The notes beneath the pieces were generated by a model. That model did no database searches. It was not told the origin of the DNA and worked only from the letters and a program-made list of their open reading frames with translations. A stretch of 64,000 nt of DNA, taken from the NCBI GenBank assembly GCA_035771165.1, contig JAWNZC010000106.1:2241501-2305500 (forward strand), in the 5' to 3' direction. Position numbers and translations under genes: made by a program. Below, one piece after another: positions 1 to 9,869 of the stretch; positions within the stretch are counted from its first letter, which is position 1, and each line of letters starts with the position of its first letter. The DNA is from Paragorgia papillata. Taxonomy: Eukaryota > Cnidaria > Anthozoa > Scleralcyonacea > Coralliidae.

Positions 1-1115
1 GAAACATCCCAGCGATGGCCACACGCCTCGCCACCGCAACGCCATCTTAGCGATACTGATGCACTGCGTGTGAATAGTGAATACAGTAGCTTGCGTGATG
101 CGCCGACAATACATATGATCAGCGCAACGTCTGCCTGGTTTTGCAAACGCAGGCGGCCAAGGTATTAGAATCGCAAAACTAATACCTTGTAGGATTGCGT
201 TGTTAGATATACAAATATTCGCATCGTTCTTACCTTTGAAGGAGGACTTATGCCTTTCTTTTTGTTAAATATGGATTCAAGAAGGTTTTCCTTTCGTCAC
301 ATAAATTCTAGTCACCATATCAAAGCTTCAAAATTGTTATAAATAATTGCTCTTTGTTTCCATATTATTGATGTGTTGAACTCCAGTGTTGGGAGCTTTT
401 CCTTGTGAAATAGGCGATACAGCCGATACTACATGGATGATTTATATATTGAGATGTTATATATTGTTAATGTAATGAAGTGAAAAGAATTGCAGACTTC
501 TCGCTGCGAAATAAAAGCAGTTTTAAATCGAAATAGTAAAGCGTCTGACTTTAAAATATAAATATTGTACCACCTGTGGTGAAATTTAACACCGAAAATC
601 CGCGTTTCTTGTCAAGTCAAGGTATTAGTTTTGAGATTCTAATACCTTGAGGTCTAAGCCTTTCAAACACTTGTCGCTAAAGTCGCTAAGGTTGTTGCGC
701 GCATCAGCGAGGACGGTACGGTACTGCGGAATTGAAATCAAACAATCAAAAACAAATATGTTGTTTTCTTCCATCCGTCTCTGTTCTTGGAATAATTATA
801 TTATTTTACAATTCATTTCAATCTGGAGAAAAAAAGGTATTAGACTAATACCTTTAATACCTTAGCGCGCCGCCCCTGCGCACAGTGCTCTTATAATTCT
901 AAATTTATTCAATCCTTGGCCTCGAAACAAAAGAGAAGTTAGGTATAGAAAATATAGAAAAGGTAAACAGTCGTTACACATTACTGCCGAAATTTGTAAC
1001 AACGGAAAACTAACATTTTGAGCAGAGTCCTTCAAGATTTACTCAGATGAAGGGACCACTTGAAATGTCAGTTTTTCAACCTGACAAATTTCAGCAAAAC
1101 ATCACTCCCATTTCT
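1..1115. other. Non-coding flank with palindromic motifs
   Basis: No convincing coding region was seen. The short open frames here have no recognisable domain. The stretch contains three palindromic copies of an AAGGTATTAG motif (described separately) and otherwise AT-rich unique-looking sequence. Confidence 0.5.
158..649. repeat. Element bounded by two self-palindromic AAGGTATTAG blocks
   Basis: The block at 158-189 begins CAAGGTATTAG and ends CTAATACCTTG, so it can fold on itself. The block at 618-649 is the reverse complement of the first with one mismatch in the centre. A third, shorter palindrome of the same core lies at 833-855, followed by an extra AATACCTT at 856-863. The two outer blocks could be terminal inverted repeats of a roughly 490-bp non-autonomous element, or binding sites for a dimeric protein. 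No target-site duplication is evident and no coding region lies between them. Confidence 0.5.
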
Positions 1116-1315
1116 AAGGTGCTGATTACATGAGCGGGGCTAGCCCGGCTAACCGGGCTGACTCTTGTCACGAAATTCTTTCCTAGGCCGAAGGAGATTT
1201 TAAACAACGTTAGGGTTCGTTTACATCTAAACTAAACCAATTCTTCTTTGTGCATTTAGTTTATGCAAGTTTCGAAACCACAGTGAGATTCTATAATCAA
1301 TCGCGTGAGCTCACG
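1116..1315 (-). repeat. Truncated copy of the GGGCCTGTTTA MITE family
   Basis: The stretch reading TTACATGAGC, GGGCTAGCCCGGC, then TTTACATCTAAACTAAACCA and ATCAATCGCGTGAG matches, in the opposite orientation, the complete element at 16321-16563. The outer terminal repeat is missing on the right, so this is a fragment. Confidence 0.6.
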
Positions 1316-1344
1316 TATTCGATCAGCACCTATATAAATAAGCT

Positions 1345-1948
1345 CTACTGACGCAGTCTCCCTTGTGCTAAAAGTGCATTACTTCTACTGTGTAAACACA
1401 GTCTGTCATCTTCAGTTGAGGAAGCCTGTATTTCAGCAACATACCAGCCTGGTTTCCACCCAGAATCTCCAATCTCCGTTGAGGTCCATCTAATTTTTAC
1501 CTTCGAGCCAACTTCAAAATAATCTTCATAGTCATCCGCCTTGCCCTTGATTTTGCGCTCGAAACCTGTTGGATCTTCATCGATGTCTTTTTCAGAGCTT
1601 CTCTCAGATTTGGCGTCGAGGTAAAGCAGCAAAGGGTCCAATAACGTTTCCAGATTATGATACCCCATCAGGAATTGGAATTTTTTATGTACTTTTCAAA
1701 ACGCTGCCAGAGAATTGTCTTGTTCTGCAAACATCTGGTTGACCAACGATTTCGCACCTCATTTGATAAAATATCATTGATTTAATCAGCTTAATAAAAT
1801 CTATTATTTCACGTGTTTGCATATAGGAAGTCAGGTAACATCTCCCATGCCTCAGGAGAAATACACGAAGAACTAAATTGTCCTTCTTCCCAGATATGGG
1901 TAGGTTGTGGTACTTCAAAATATATTGAAGAGTGGCAGCAGGGAGCTT
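1345..1948 (-). pseudogene. 3' part of a broken gene: SAP-like and chromo/tudor-like segments
   Basis: This is the downstream end of the minus-strand gene that starts at 5143. Two open pieces are present in different frames. The piece at about 1685-1948 reads through LPAATLQYILKYHNLPISG, the helix-extended-helix spacing of a SAP-like DNA-binding motif. The piece at 1345-1668 contains VKIRW followed by IGDSGWKPGWYVAEIQ, which resembles a chromo- or tudor-like beta-barrel, and ends GRLRQ. A frame break lies between 1668 and 1685 and another near 1948-1975 at the join with the preceding piece. The pieces line up in one order on one strand with nothing else between them, so a single decayed gene is more likely than separate small genes. 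The domain names are inferred from residue patterns and are not certain. Confidence 0.5.
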
Positions 1949-1950
1949 TT

Positions 1951-3144
1951 TTAACTCGGAAATGTTTTCTGGTTTAATAAGTCGAAATCGCCATTGTATC
2001 TTGATCGAAATTCCTCTGGAGGTTCTTCACCATTAGCAACTGTGATCAACTTAACAATTCTATATTTGGGGCCTTTGAAAGGTATATTCAGTTTTTTACA
2101 GTGTTGTTGTAGATTGTTCATGTTCAACTTGTACAAAGCATGGTTGCGCCAGGTTTCTCGTCCAATATTGTCACGATAGCTTTTTTCAGCTTTGTTTCTA
2201 TTTTCTGTAAAAAACATGGTTACTTCTTCGATCGGTAACCACACAATCAGAGCAAGCTGCTGTAAAATGTCATCGGAAGGATCATTGTCAATGTCGAAAA
2301 ATGTGTCAAGGATTCTTGTTGGCAAGTATATGTCACGTGATAAAAGAATTTCGGGCATGTCTTTCGTGAGTTGTTCAGTTTTTTCGTAAGATAAGTAATG
2401 AAGTTCTCCTGAATTTAGCCAACGGGTATAATCCAGTATTGGCAGGAGTTTGCCTTCATTAGAAAAATCAGAAGAATTACATAGCATCGTTCCGTACTTA
2501 TCCTTGTAGGCCGTGGTTTCATCCAACTGGTTAGTAATTAGTTGGTAATCGAGAGCATAAGAACCACCGTAGCTTGCATCAATCTTCCAGGTTTCAGCCA
2601 AGGTGTTCAGGTATTCATTCTCTAATGGTGCATACGTCCAATCGCATTCTAGTTTGCGTTCTTCGTTCAAAGTTAGAAATTCTTTTAATTTGTCTTCGTC
2701 ATTAAAAATCACGTTTTGAGCAACACCCCTGAAACATTTTATAAAATTATTCCCGAAACGAGCACAAGATATACATTGCCTAACATCTTCGGCCATGGTC
2801 TCCATGTTTTCAAGATGTTCAGGGCTGTATATCTCTGCATTCTTGTGGACTTTTGTACTGCAAAACGCAACATGCCTTGACAACGCAACATTTTCGGCGG
2901 CATGGACTTGCTCCACAAAATTTCTTTTGCTGTGGTACTCAGCAAAACTTCTCTGGCTAATTTTACTTAGCTGCATTACCTTCAGCAAACGAACCATACA
3001 CATCTGAGTTAGTGCGCTGTCCGGATCTTCTCCGTGTCCATTGTCCACAATGAAACTGAATAAACTCTTCAGGGCCCCAGTGTCCGGGTTCCTAAAGACA
3101 GAATCTAATGAAGGCAGAGTTAATAGGTAAAACATTTCATTCAT
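1951..3144 (-). pseudogene. Middle part of the broken gene (397 codons, unknown family)
   Basis: This long open frame belongs to the same minus-strand gene as 3188-5143. It has no signal peptide and no membrane segment. Visible features are a cysteine pair in CISCARFG, a glycine-rich SYGGSYALDYQL stretch, and a second SAP-like motif near the end (LQQHCKKLNIPFKG). The frame is open upstream of the first ATG and can be joined to the preceding piece across an AT-rich run at about 3186-3210 by one small indel. At its 3' end, shifting one frame leads straight into the SAP-like piece at 1948. I do not recognise the family. It resembles large hypothetical proteins that are repeated in cnidarian genomes, so it may be an old mobile-element gene, but no catalytic motif supports that. 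Confidence 0.5.
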
Positions 3145-3187
3145 CCCCCTAAATGTAGTTTCGGGTTCTGATATCCCGAGGTATATC

Positions 3188-5143
3188 TTATATATATGTT
3201 ATATTTTTGTTAGAACTTGAGAGCTCACTATCCGTGTCTAAATCCATAAATAAGTGAGTCATTGGAACAACAGCGTTCGTCCTGCTTCGATCAAAAGTAT
3301 GATCTTCATACGAAATCGCCTTCCAAGATTTGCCAGGATTTTGTACGGGTTGAATATCTCCACACACTATCGCTTTAGCATCTCTTGAATCAACGACGTG
3401 GTCGTTTGAAGTTTTCTCTGCCTCCTCCAACATTAAATTTACCGCTTTGGTGGACCAGTGTAAATTGACAACCAAGTGAGATACTGCATCACGCGGTGGG
3501 CGTTTGAGTGATATTCGAGCGTTAATGTTCTTTCCTGCATGGTTTCTTCTGGCTTCAAGGGAGTTATCTTTGTAAGATTCTGTGTAGTTGTAGCACGATG
3601 ATAATGAAATTGAAAACGTGGGGGGAGCGACTTTTAAAATAATTTCTCTAGCCTGCCACATGAAAAGAATGTTATCTGTACATCTATACATTATGTCCGT
3701 CGTAAGTCTGTTGTGAGACTCCAAACCGCCTTCGATACCCCTCTGTCCTGTAGCGAAAATACTTTCAAGGACCAAACCAAGTTCAGGAAATATTTCTGCC
3801 TTAAGCGCACGACCTCTGCTGTCGTACTGCTTTCGAAATTCTTTGGATTTTCTCAACGCTATTGTGCGTTGGTAGAGACGTCGCTGTTTCTCATTGGTCA
3901 TATCATTACGAACCATTTTGGACGTTGTTTCAATATCTTCGAACTGAATTAAGTTTCCCTCAAGTTCATTTTTGCTTGCCATAATTGCGTTTTTGTTCTT
4001 CATATTAGAAAGCTTCGCTACAAAGTTTGTGCTGGTAGCTTTTGCAAAAAGACCTTTGATTAAATCTCGATCTTTCTCGGTGTCTGCAAATCTCAACGCT
4101 GTGTTAAAAAGCCCTCCAATCTCACTTTCAATGTGGCTGTTCATATGCTTTGTTACCCCCGATCTGCTCAATTCTTCTAGTTTTTCAACAAACATATCTA
4201 AATTTTCTCGGTTTTCAACAAAGAATGCCGTTTCTTGTAAATGTACTTTTGACAAGCTTAAATACGGCGATAGAACTGTCAGTAATTCAATGGGCTTAGG
4301 GCATCTCTTAAGATATTTCTTAGTAATTCTTTCTTTGCAGGTTTTATACACCGTGCAAAGCTGTTTCGCGCTAATCAAAGGGCCATTTTTCAAAAAATAC
4401 CTGCCGACTTCAAGTATGATCTGATATTTTTGTTTCAAATGTTGGTTCGCTTCACTTAAGAGCTTTCTTTCTAAGTCCACAACATTCTTTTGTAAGTATC
4501 CGTCGACATGCCCAATACGATTTCGATAGTTATTTTTAGAAGATAGTTTACCCCGCCTCTGATACCATCTTTTCGATAGTTTGGGGGAAATTAAAGTACG
4601 CGTATTTCCTTGGTTATCTTTCATATCAACATCGCTGTCACCAATTGACGAATACCATGTCTTAGACATGCGAGGAAAGGGTAAAACTGACAATGTAATG
4701 AATGTATGAGAATCATTGCTAGTGAATATCGTTGGAGGGAAGGTACCTGAAATGTTATCTACTGACTTGGTGACAGAATTATCTTCTCTAGCGATCTCAT
4801 CAATTTTATCCCCAACTCCAGGAACAACAAAATTATCAGTAAGTTCCTGTTCACTGACGTTAGAGTATGACGAGACAAGATGTTGCGGAATGCAGTGTTG
4901 ATGGGACTGCGATTTGTACCAATTTCGTGACAGGAAAGGAAATGGAAGAGTTGAGTGACGAGGCTCAACGGCATCGGCAACTTTTAGCTTCTTTTGTTGC
5001 TGGGGACGATTGCTCTCTTGTCGTCTTTTGCCAAACGTTAATGGTGTATCTACTTTTTTTCTCTTTGGGATCGGTGTTACAACTTTCGCATCATGTGTTC
5101 TAAGTGACAAATATAAACTATTGTAAATTAGGCGTTCGTGCAT
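3188..5143 (-). CDS. N-terminal part of the same gene, 651 codons, unknown function
   Basis: An ATG at 5141-5143 opens 651 codons. The N-terminal 110 residues are basic and low in complexity (VTPIPKRKKVD, RPQQQKKLK), as expected for a nuclear protein. The middle is helical and charged. The last third has conserved-looking blocks: GIEGGLESHNRL, SLSSCYNYTESY, NLHWSTKAVNLMLEEA, DSRDAKAIVCGDIQPVQ and a closing PMTHLFMDLDTDSE. The frame ends in an AT-repeat run and the next piece continues within 45 bases in another frame. It is therefore probably the 5' part of one 1,200-codon gene that is now broken, unless an unrecognised intron bridges the gap. I do not recognise the family and assign no function. 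A long intact frame in otherwise decayed DNA suggests recent loss. Confidence 0.55.
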   Translation of the reverse strand: MHERLIYNSLYLSLRTHDAKVVTPIPKRKKVDTPLTFGKRRQESNRPQQQKKLKVADAVEPRHSTLPFPFLSRNWYKSQSHQHCIPQHLVSSYSNVSEQELTDNFVVPGVGDKIDEIAREDNSVTKSVDNISGTFPPTIFTSNDSHTFITLSVLPFPRMSKTWYSSIGDSDVDMKDNQGNTRTLISPKLSKRWYQRRGKLSSKNNYRNRIGHVDGYLQKNVVDLERKLLSEANQHLKQKYQIILEVGRYFLKNGPLISAKQLCTVYKTCKERITKKYLKRCPKPIELLTVLSPYLSLSKVHLQETAFFVENRENLDMFVEKLEELSRSGVTKHMNSHIESEIGGLFNTALRFADTEKDRDLIKGLFAKATSTNFVAKLSNMKNKNAIMASKNELEGNLIQFEDIETTSKMVRNDMTNEKQRRLYQRTIALRKSKEFRKQYDSRGRALKAEIFPELGLVLESIFATGQRGIEGGLESHNRLTTDIMYRCTDNILFMWQAREIILKVAPPTFSISLSSCYNYTESYKDNSLEARRNHAGKNINARISLKRPPRDAVSHLVVNLHWSTKAVNLMLEEAEKTSNDHVVDSRDAKAIVCGDIQPVQNPGKSWKAISYEDHTFDRSRTNAVVPMTHLFMDLDTDSELSSSNKNITYI

Positions 5144-5538
5144 CTTTGTAAAATATCTGCGCTATTCGAGCGTTCCCGATTTAAAAAAGATATAGAAAAA
5201 ATATCATGTTTCTGTATAGCGTTTCCTTAAAATAGGCCAGTTCGGAGTTTTGATTGCGCATAAGATATGTTCCGCGATAAAACGTTGTTAACCTATAACA
5301 CGAGGCTGAGAGCGAGTTACTGTTTGTGCCCTATAAAATTACGACATGCCCAATCGGCATTGATTGACCTTGATGTGGGTTACAGTTTTTAGGGATCGAG
5401 AATTGGATTTTTGATAGTACTGTATGTCAAGACTGATCAAACACTCAACTCCTAAAACTGTAACCCCATCAACCTATGTTACATCATTTCGATTTTATCC
5501 CGAATTTCATTTGCATTCCAAACCCTGAGACTTTGGCC
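5144..5538. other. Intergenic, small foldback at 5379-5465
   Basis: The region upstream of the minus-strand gene has no coding sequence. The segment 5379-5465 starts GTTACAGTTTTTAGG and ends CCTAAAACTGTAAC, so it can form a hairpin. It looks like a short foldback MITE. Confidence 0.5.
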
Positions 5539-5684
5539 AAACGTCGAACTTTTCATGAGTCGAACTATAGTAGAACTCAGTGCAAGTCTATCTGATTTAA
5601 GCTAATTTTCATTTTGCATGGAGTCTAGCCTGTGTCGCAGCCTAAACAGGCTACATTGAGTTCGACTCATGAAAAGTGGACGTT
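5539..5684. mobile_element. 146-bp MITE with 26-bp terminal inverted repeats
   Basis: The left end reads AACGTCGAACTTTTCATGAG at 5539 and the right end is its inverted counterpart closing at 5684 (CTCATGAAAAGTGGACGTT), with about 2 mismatches. There is no coding capacity. A target-site duplication is not clear. Confidence 0.6.
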
Positions 5685-6173
5685 AAGTGGAAATTGCGAT
5701 GATGAACCGGTATAATCAGGGGCGGATCTAGGGGTAGTCAAACCGATCACGCGACTAAGGTAAAAATTGCGCAGTTAATTAATTAAGTTAATTAATTCAA
5801 ACTGCGGTCCATAGCAGACATTAATATTCATTAATAAGACATTAATATTCAAATTTGCAGTCCAGTTATCAAGTTTCATACAGCGGCAAGGCCTTCGATA
5901 AAGTAATATATCAAGTCACAGAACAGCGGTCTTGCGCGTGAGTTTTGATCGCTCTGTAGTCTGATTCCAGCCATCCGATTGGCCAATTTGCTTTTTGATC
6001 GATCTGTGGGGAGTTCTGATCGGTTTGTGGACCAGGGGCTCGTATACAAACTATCCGATTGGCTAATTAAAAAAATATCTGAATTCTCATTGGCTACATT
6101 TTTTGATCGATCATATGCATCAGCCTTCAGTGTATACGGCATGATTCAATAGCCTTTCTGATCGCAGCAGAAA

Positions 6174-6180
6174 TATAAAA
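6174..6180 (+). promoter_or_regulatory. TATA-like box upstream of the ORF inside the hAT element
   Basis: TATAAAA lies 23 bases upstream of the ATG at 6203. If transcription started the usual 25-30 bases downstream, the 5' leader would be almost absent. The position is suggestive but unproven. Confidence 0.35.
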
Positions 6181-6202
6181 GCGAAATAGCGAATATACTG
6201 CA

Positions 6203-6448
6203 ATGTCTTGTAGTATTTACGAGACTGTGCAGTCCGCGTTTGAGAGAAACGATCGGCCATATCTTCAAGATGTTTACGCTGATCTGATGAAGCGAATCGA
6301 CGCTTTGCCGAAGAGTTCTGTTGAAGAGCTGTTGAGTGCTATCAACAACAACACGAGCTTCTGCCTCAGTAGAAATTTTGGTGCCGAATCTTTCATCCCG
6401 AAGTATGTTCGAGAAAGGAAAAACAAGTATTGTACAGCCATAAAGTAA
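6203..6448 (+). CDS. 81-codon ORF carried inside the hAT element, unknown product
   Basis: It opens with ATG at 6203 and ends TAA at 6448. The product is small, charged and probably helical (YLQDVYADLMKRIDALPKSS, EELLSAINNN), with a basic C-terminus. It has no signal peptide or membrane segment. It lies wholly within the target-duplication-bounded hAT element and has no similarity that I can see to hAT transposase. It could be a captured host exon, a remnant of an accessory gene or a chance frame. Its regular amphipathic pattern argues mildly for real coding sequence. Confidence 0.4.
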   Translation: MSCSIYETVQSAFERNDRPYLQDVYADLMKRIDALPKSSVEELLSAINNNTSFCLSRNFGAESFIPKYVRERKNKYCTAIK

Positions 6449-7021
6449 ATATATTCTATTTTAACTAAATTCGACTCTTATTATAATAGTTTTGGACTTG
6501 TATTAAGTATTAACCGAACAATCTGTGCGCTATGACCGGCTGGCATGATCGTTTATGAAATTAGCATATGCGGTCAAAAGTTTATTAATATTAAATATTT
6601 CACTTATATACCGCGAACCCAGCCGAACCAATATATACTGTAGTGTAGGCATTTTGTTTATGCTTTTTGTCGCCTGATATTAGTTTAAGATTTTGATTTG
6701 GATATCTATTATCCATATAATGTATATGGACTGTGTCAGTGTGTCTTGTTGACTTGTTAGACCACATGGCTTGGTGTAATACGATCTCTAGTTCAGATGT
6801 GATAAATTGTGATTTGTGATATAGACATCAATTGATGAAATTCATATTTTAATCAACAGCCTTTGGCTTTCCAGGACAAAAAGTATTTTTAAAAGTATTA
6901 TTAGTGTGGGTATTAATAACTAATCATACCCCCCCAGGGAAATTTTCGTCCCCCCCGAATGTTCACAAACGAAAATTTTGACTAACGTACGAAAAATCCT
7001 GGATCCGCCCCTGGGTATAAT

Positions 7022-7329
7022 CATTGTAATAACCCCCAGGGCTGGCCGAAGTAAGTGTATATTCAACCTGTATCGCTGTATCATGAAATAGCTAGTACTA
7101 TAGCCGAAGAAATTCGCGATGATGACGAGGCGAATGATAGATAAGAAGACGATAATGACAAGGGAATCAGCGATGTTCTTTCATGAATTGGTAATTTTAA
7201 AATAAATTATTTGTATGTCAACCGCTCTCGATTTGGCGCCGCACCAAAAACTAGCAAATTAGTGAATAACTGCCGCGGCACTTATTCAAGCATTTTACGG
7301 TATACTTTTGGGTAGTTATGTTTTCTTAC
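7022..7329. other. Intergenic, no feature seen
   Basis: The sequence between the hAT element and the OTU-like fragment would include the intron following the donor at 7329. No acceptor or further exon could be placed. Confidence 0.4.
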
Positions 7330-8243
7330 CTTTTAGAAGTTGCCTGCGACTGCACGCTTCTCGCTAAGGGAGGGAAGTCATCCTTGTCAAATGAAGGTTG
7401 CGTATCCTCTATATCATGTGCTGGAAACAGTGGCACAAAATGGTTAGGTTGGGAAAACAACTCCTGGTTTACTATTCAAGTTGGAATCCCTCGAAAACAT
7501 TATGTAAACTGTTCGACTTGTAGTCGCTGAACATTGTAACTGAGCCGATTCCTGTAGCCGTGGAAATACTCTTCCATGAAGCAATGGTCTCATTGCTTTG
7601 TGTGCAATTGGATAAACTGAAAAGACTGGACGACGTAAAACTGATGCCAATGCCATTACTTGAATTAAGGCAGACCATTTTCGTGGTATACAAATCGCAA
7701 TTGCTTCTTGGCGTACAATACTTTCCATGTCGCGAATGTCGGGATAATCGCACGATAGCGACATCGCAAAGATGCAGTTCGAAGTGTAATGTGTCTTTCC
7801 TAGAAGTCTTTGGAAATGAGGATGGCTTGCATAGTAACGTGCATTTAGGTAAAGTTCCCCGGCAACGAGAAGCCTCAGAATGTGCCATAGTTTCTCGCTG
7901 CCATATATAGCCATAGACGCAGAATTATACAAACAGTTGCCATCTGCCGTCGACCTTTTCGCTATCAGTTGAACTGGGAGTCTGGGACATCTTCAGGCAT
8001 TAGTAGCGTAGCCAGATCGTCCTCAGGAACACTCACGAATGAGCGATAGTTGTTCTTCTCCAGCTGTAACGATCGAAGCATGGCTTCATACTTCGTAATA
8101 AGTCTTTTGCATTGACTGTCATCTTTTCGAATCGTTGCTGTCTTTAAGGATGCCAAATCTTTCAGAGTTTCTTGCACAGACATCATATTACTTGCAGTTG
8201 CAGGACTATTAATCACGCGAAATAACAAAGCTTTGAATGACAA
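7330..8243 (-). pseudogene. OTU/vertnin-like protein fragment, frameshifted
   Basis: Three frames make up one protein. The piece from the ATG at 8243 runs to a stop at 7965 and is helical. The second piece, open from about 7992 down to 7444, contains TADGNCLYNSAS, the Asp-Gly-Asn-Cys motif of OTU-fold cysteine proteases (Asp codon 7942-7944, Cys codon 7933-7935). It is followed by ELYLNARYYASHP, MALASVLRRPVFSVYP and VYIMFSRD, the block order seen in vertnin and OTU-like proteins. A third frame continues with QPNHFVPLFPAHD, where the family's terminal His block is expected, and ends in AAAAG|GTAAGA, a good splice donor at 7329. So at least two frame breaks interrupt an otherwise recognisable domain and a further 3' exon may have existed. 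Proteins of this type are numerous in cnidarians, often near mobile elements. Assignment of the fold is from motif order only. Confidence 0.65.
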
Positions 8244-8876
8244 ATAATCAAAAGGTTGGCCGTATATATACGGAAAGAGTGGAAAACCAGGAATTTAGGG
8301 CGTGACAGCATTTGACGTCGAAAGTCTATCGGTGTACGTAGGAGACAATGGACTATATGATACAGTTGCACCAAGACACAGCATAGTTCAACTACACTAT
8401 ATTTCGGAGTATTCAGTAACTATTTAGGTGAAACTATTGTTTTAAACATTACTTATTTTAAACATTCGATATTAGGGAAAGATGGGCCTCATAGAATTTT
8501 CTGTATTTATTTTCAGACTCCCGGCCCAGGGAACGTCTTTTTTTTGCTATTTCCACACTAAAATCCACTATTGGCACTAATAAATAAAACATGCATAGAA
8601 TATTCTTCTATTTCACAGTCGTTATTATTTGGAGAAAACAGTGTCAGTGAGCGCAATTGATGCAAAGTTGAAACCTGCTGATACCTGACTACAATAATTG
8701 TATATCACTCACACAGGACAAAATTGTAGGGAGGTGAAGTGGTTTATATTTTTAAGCTGTAATCCGTTTCCGGTACTTGAAAGAACAACCCTAAAAACAT
8801 TAAAGATATCGTTGCCTTCTTTCACAAGGAAAACAGTCATATAGTGAAAGAATAACATTTGGAAAAAAGAAGCCTG
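8244..8876. other. Intergenic, probable divergent upstream region
   Basis: This lies between the minus-strand OTU-like fragment and the plus-strand gene at 8877. It holds no repeat or coding region that I can support. It could carry upstream sequences for both. Confidence 0.35.
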
Positions 8877-9865
8877 ATGGAAAAATCGTTATACTTGAAA
8901 ACATTCGGTGGCGAGATATTTGCAGTGGTTAATAACGTGCGGCGGACCGATACTTTGTTGTCAGTTCGTGAGCGTCTTGGCAATACCGGCGGCCGAAAAT
9001 TCGATTTTCTACTATATGGCATTTCATTGAAAGCTAAACAACAGTCCAAAACTCTTGTGCAAGATTGCAGCACCATAGACAAATCAAATGGAAACGTAGC
9101 AATAAGCATCAAGATCTCCGACGCACAAGTCACAACTGAACAGGTCCCGGAGGTCTCAGCTTGCTATGCTCCTGAAACAGAAACACTGGGAAAAGTAAGC
9201 ACGGAAGAGTCTGTACCTTTACGTGAAACGGATGAAAAGGAGTTTCTTGGTTGTCAAACTACGCCAGAGCAAGTGAAAGGCACACGTAAAGTGCATCAGT
9301 TAACGGTTTATACCGAAGAGGATATATCTGAAGCCACAGGGCTCTTATCGAAAGAAAAAATGCGATTTCACAACAATATGATGGCTAGTATCGAGAAAGA
9401 CCACAGCCTTCACATTTGGATGACGCAAGAGCTTCTCGGTGTTATTGAATCTTCATGGGTGATGAAGAGAACTGAACTGCTAAAACTGGAAGTAAAGGAA
9501 TTGGTCATCAACAAACCGGCTTCGTTGGAAAGCTTCCAGGAAAAATCAATGTTGAGAAACCTTGAAGAAGTCGAGAAGTCTCATTTCGACGTTGCACGTG
9601 AATATTTTGTGCTGATCTAGATAGAGATAGAGGTAAAAGACAAGTTCTTGAGAAGAAGTTTGATGAGTTTTTCAGCACTTTAAAACAAAGCCAAGGGAAA
9701 CTAATAAAACCGATAAACTCATTTATAATTAACCGCTCAAAAGTAACGCCCTCAGACTTGCCTCAGTCTCAGGAGAAAGAAGACACTTTGATAGCCGATG
9801 CGCTTAGTGAAAATGAGATAGCAAACCTTGTAGAAGACATACAAACTGAATATGAAAGTAACTAA
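8877..9865 (+). pseudogene. Paralogue A: possible ubiquitin-like N-terminus plus charged helical C-terminus
   Basis: The first true ATG is at 8877. Codons 1-247 are open to a TAG at 9618-9620. Moving one frame at about 9606 gives another 85 codons with matching charged composition (KRQVLEKKFDEFFSTLKQ, ENEIANLVEDIQTEYESN), ending TAA at 9863-9865. An AATAAA overlaps that stop at 9864-9869. The gene therefore carries a single frameshift, or a sequence error is present. Residues 5-78 (KTFGGEIFAVV, LLSVRERLGN, FDFLLYG) have the strand-helix-strand spacing of a beta-grasp ubiquitin-like fold, which is inference. From residue 144, VYTEEDISEA begins a helical region that lines up with IYSEEEVKRA of the gene at 10605-11537. 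The two are tandem paralogues. Function is unknown. Confidence 0.5.
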
Positions 9866-9869
9866 TAAA
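9864..9869 (+). terminator. Candidate polyadenylation signal of paralogue A
   Basis: An AATAAA hexamer overlaps the stop codon of the extended reading frame. Its position supports 9865 as the true 3' end of the coding region. A very short 3'UTR would be needed, so a later signal is possible. Confidence 0.3.

Larger units (their letters stand above)
5717..7013. mobile_element. Non-autonomous hAT element, 1297 bp
   Basis: The ends are CAGGGGCGGATCTAGG on the left and CCTGGATCCGCCCCTG on the right, which is a typical hAT terminal inverted repeat. It is flanked by a perfect 8-bp target duplication GGTATAAT at 5709-5716 and 7014-7021, the hAT signature size. There is no transposase inside. It carries an 81-codon ORF of its own at 6203-6448, preceded by a TATA-like box, so it may have captured a gene fragment. 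Near the right end is a C-tract/G-poor stretch around 6940-6955. Confidence 0.85.
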
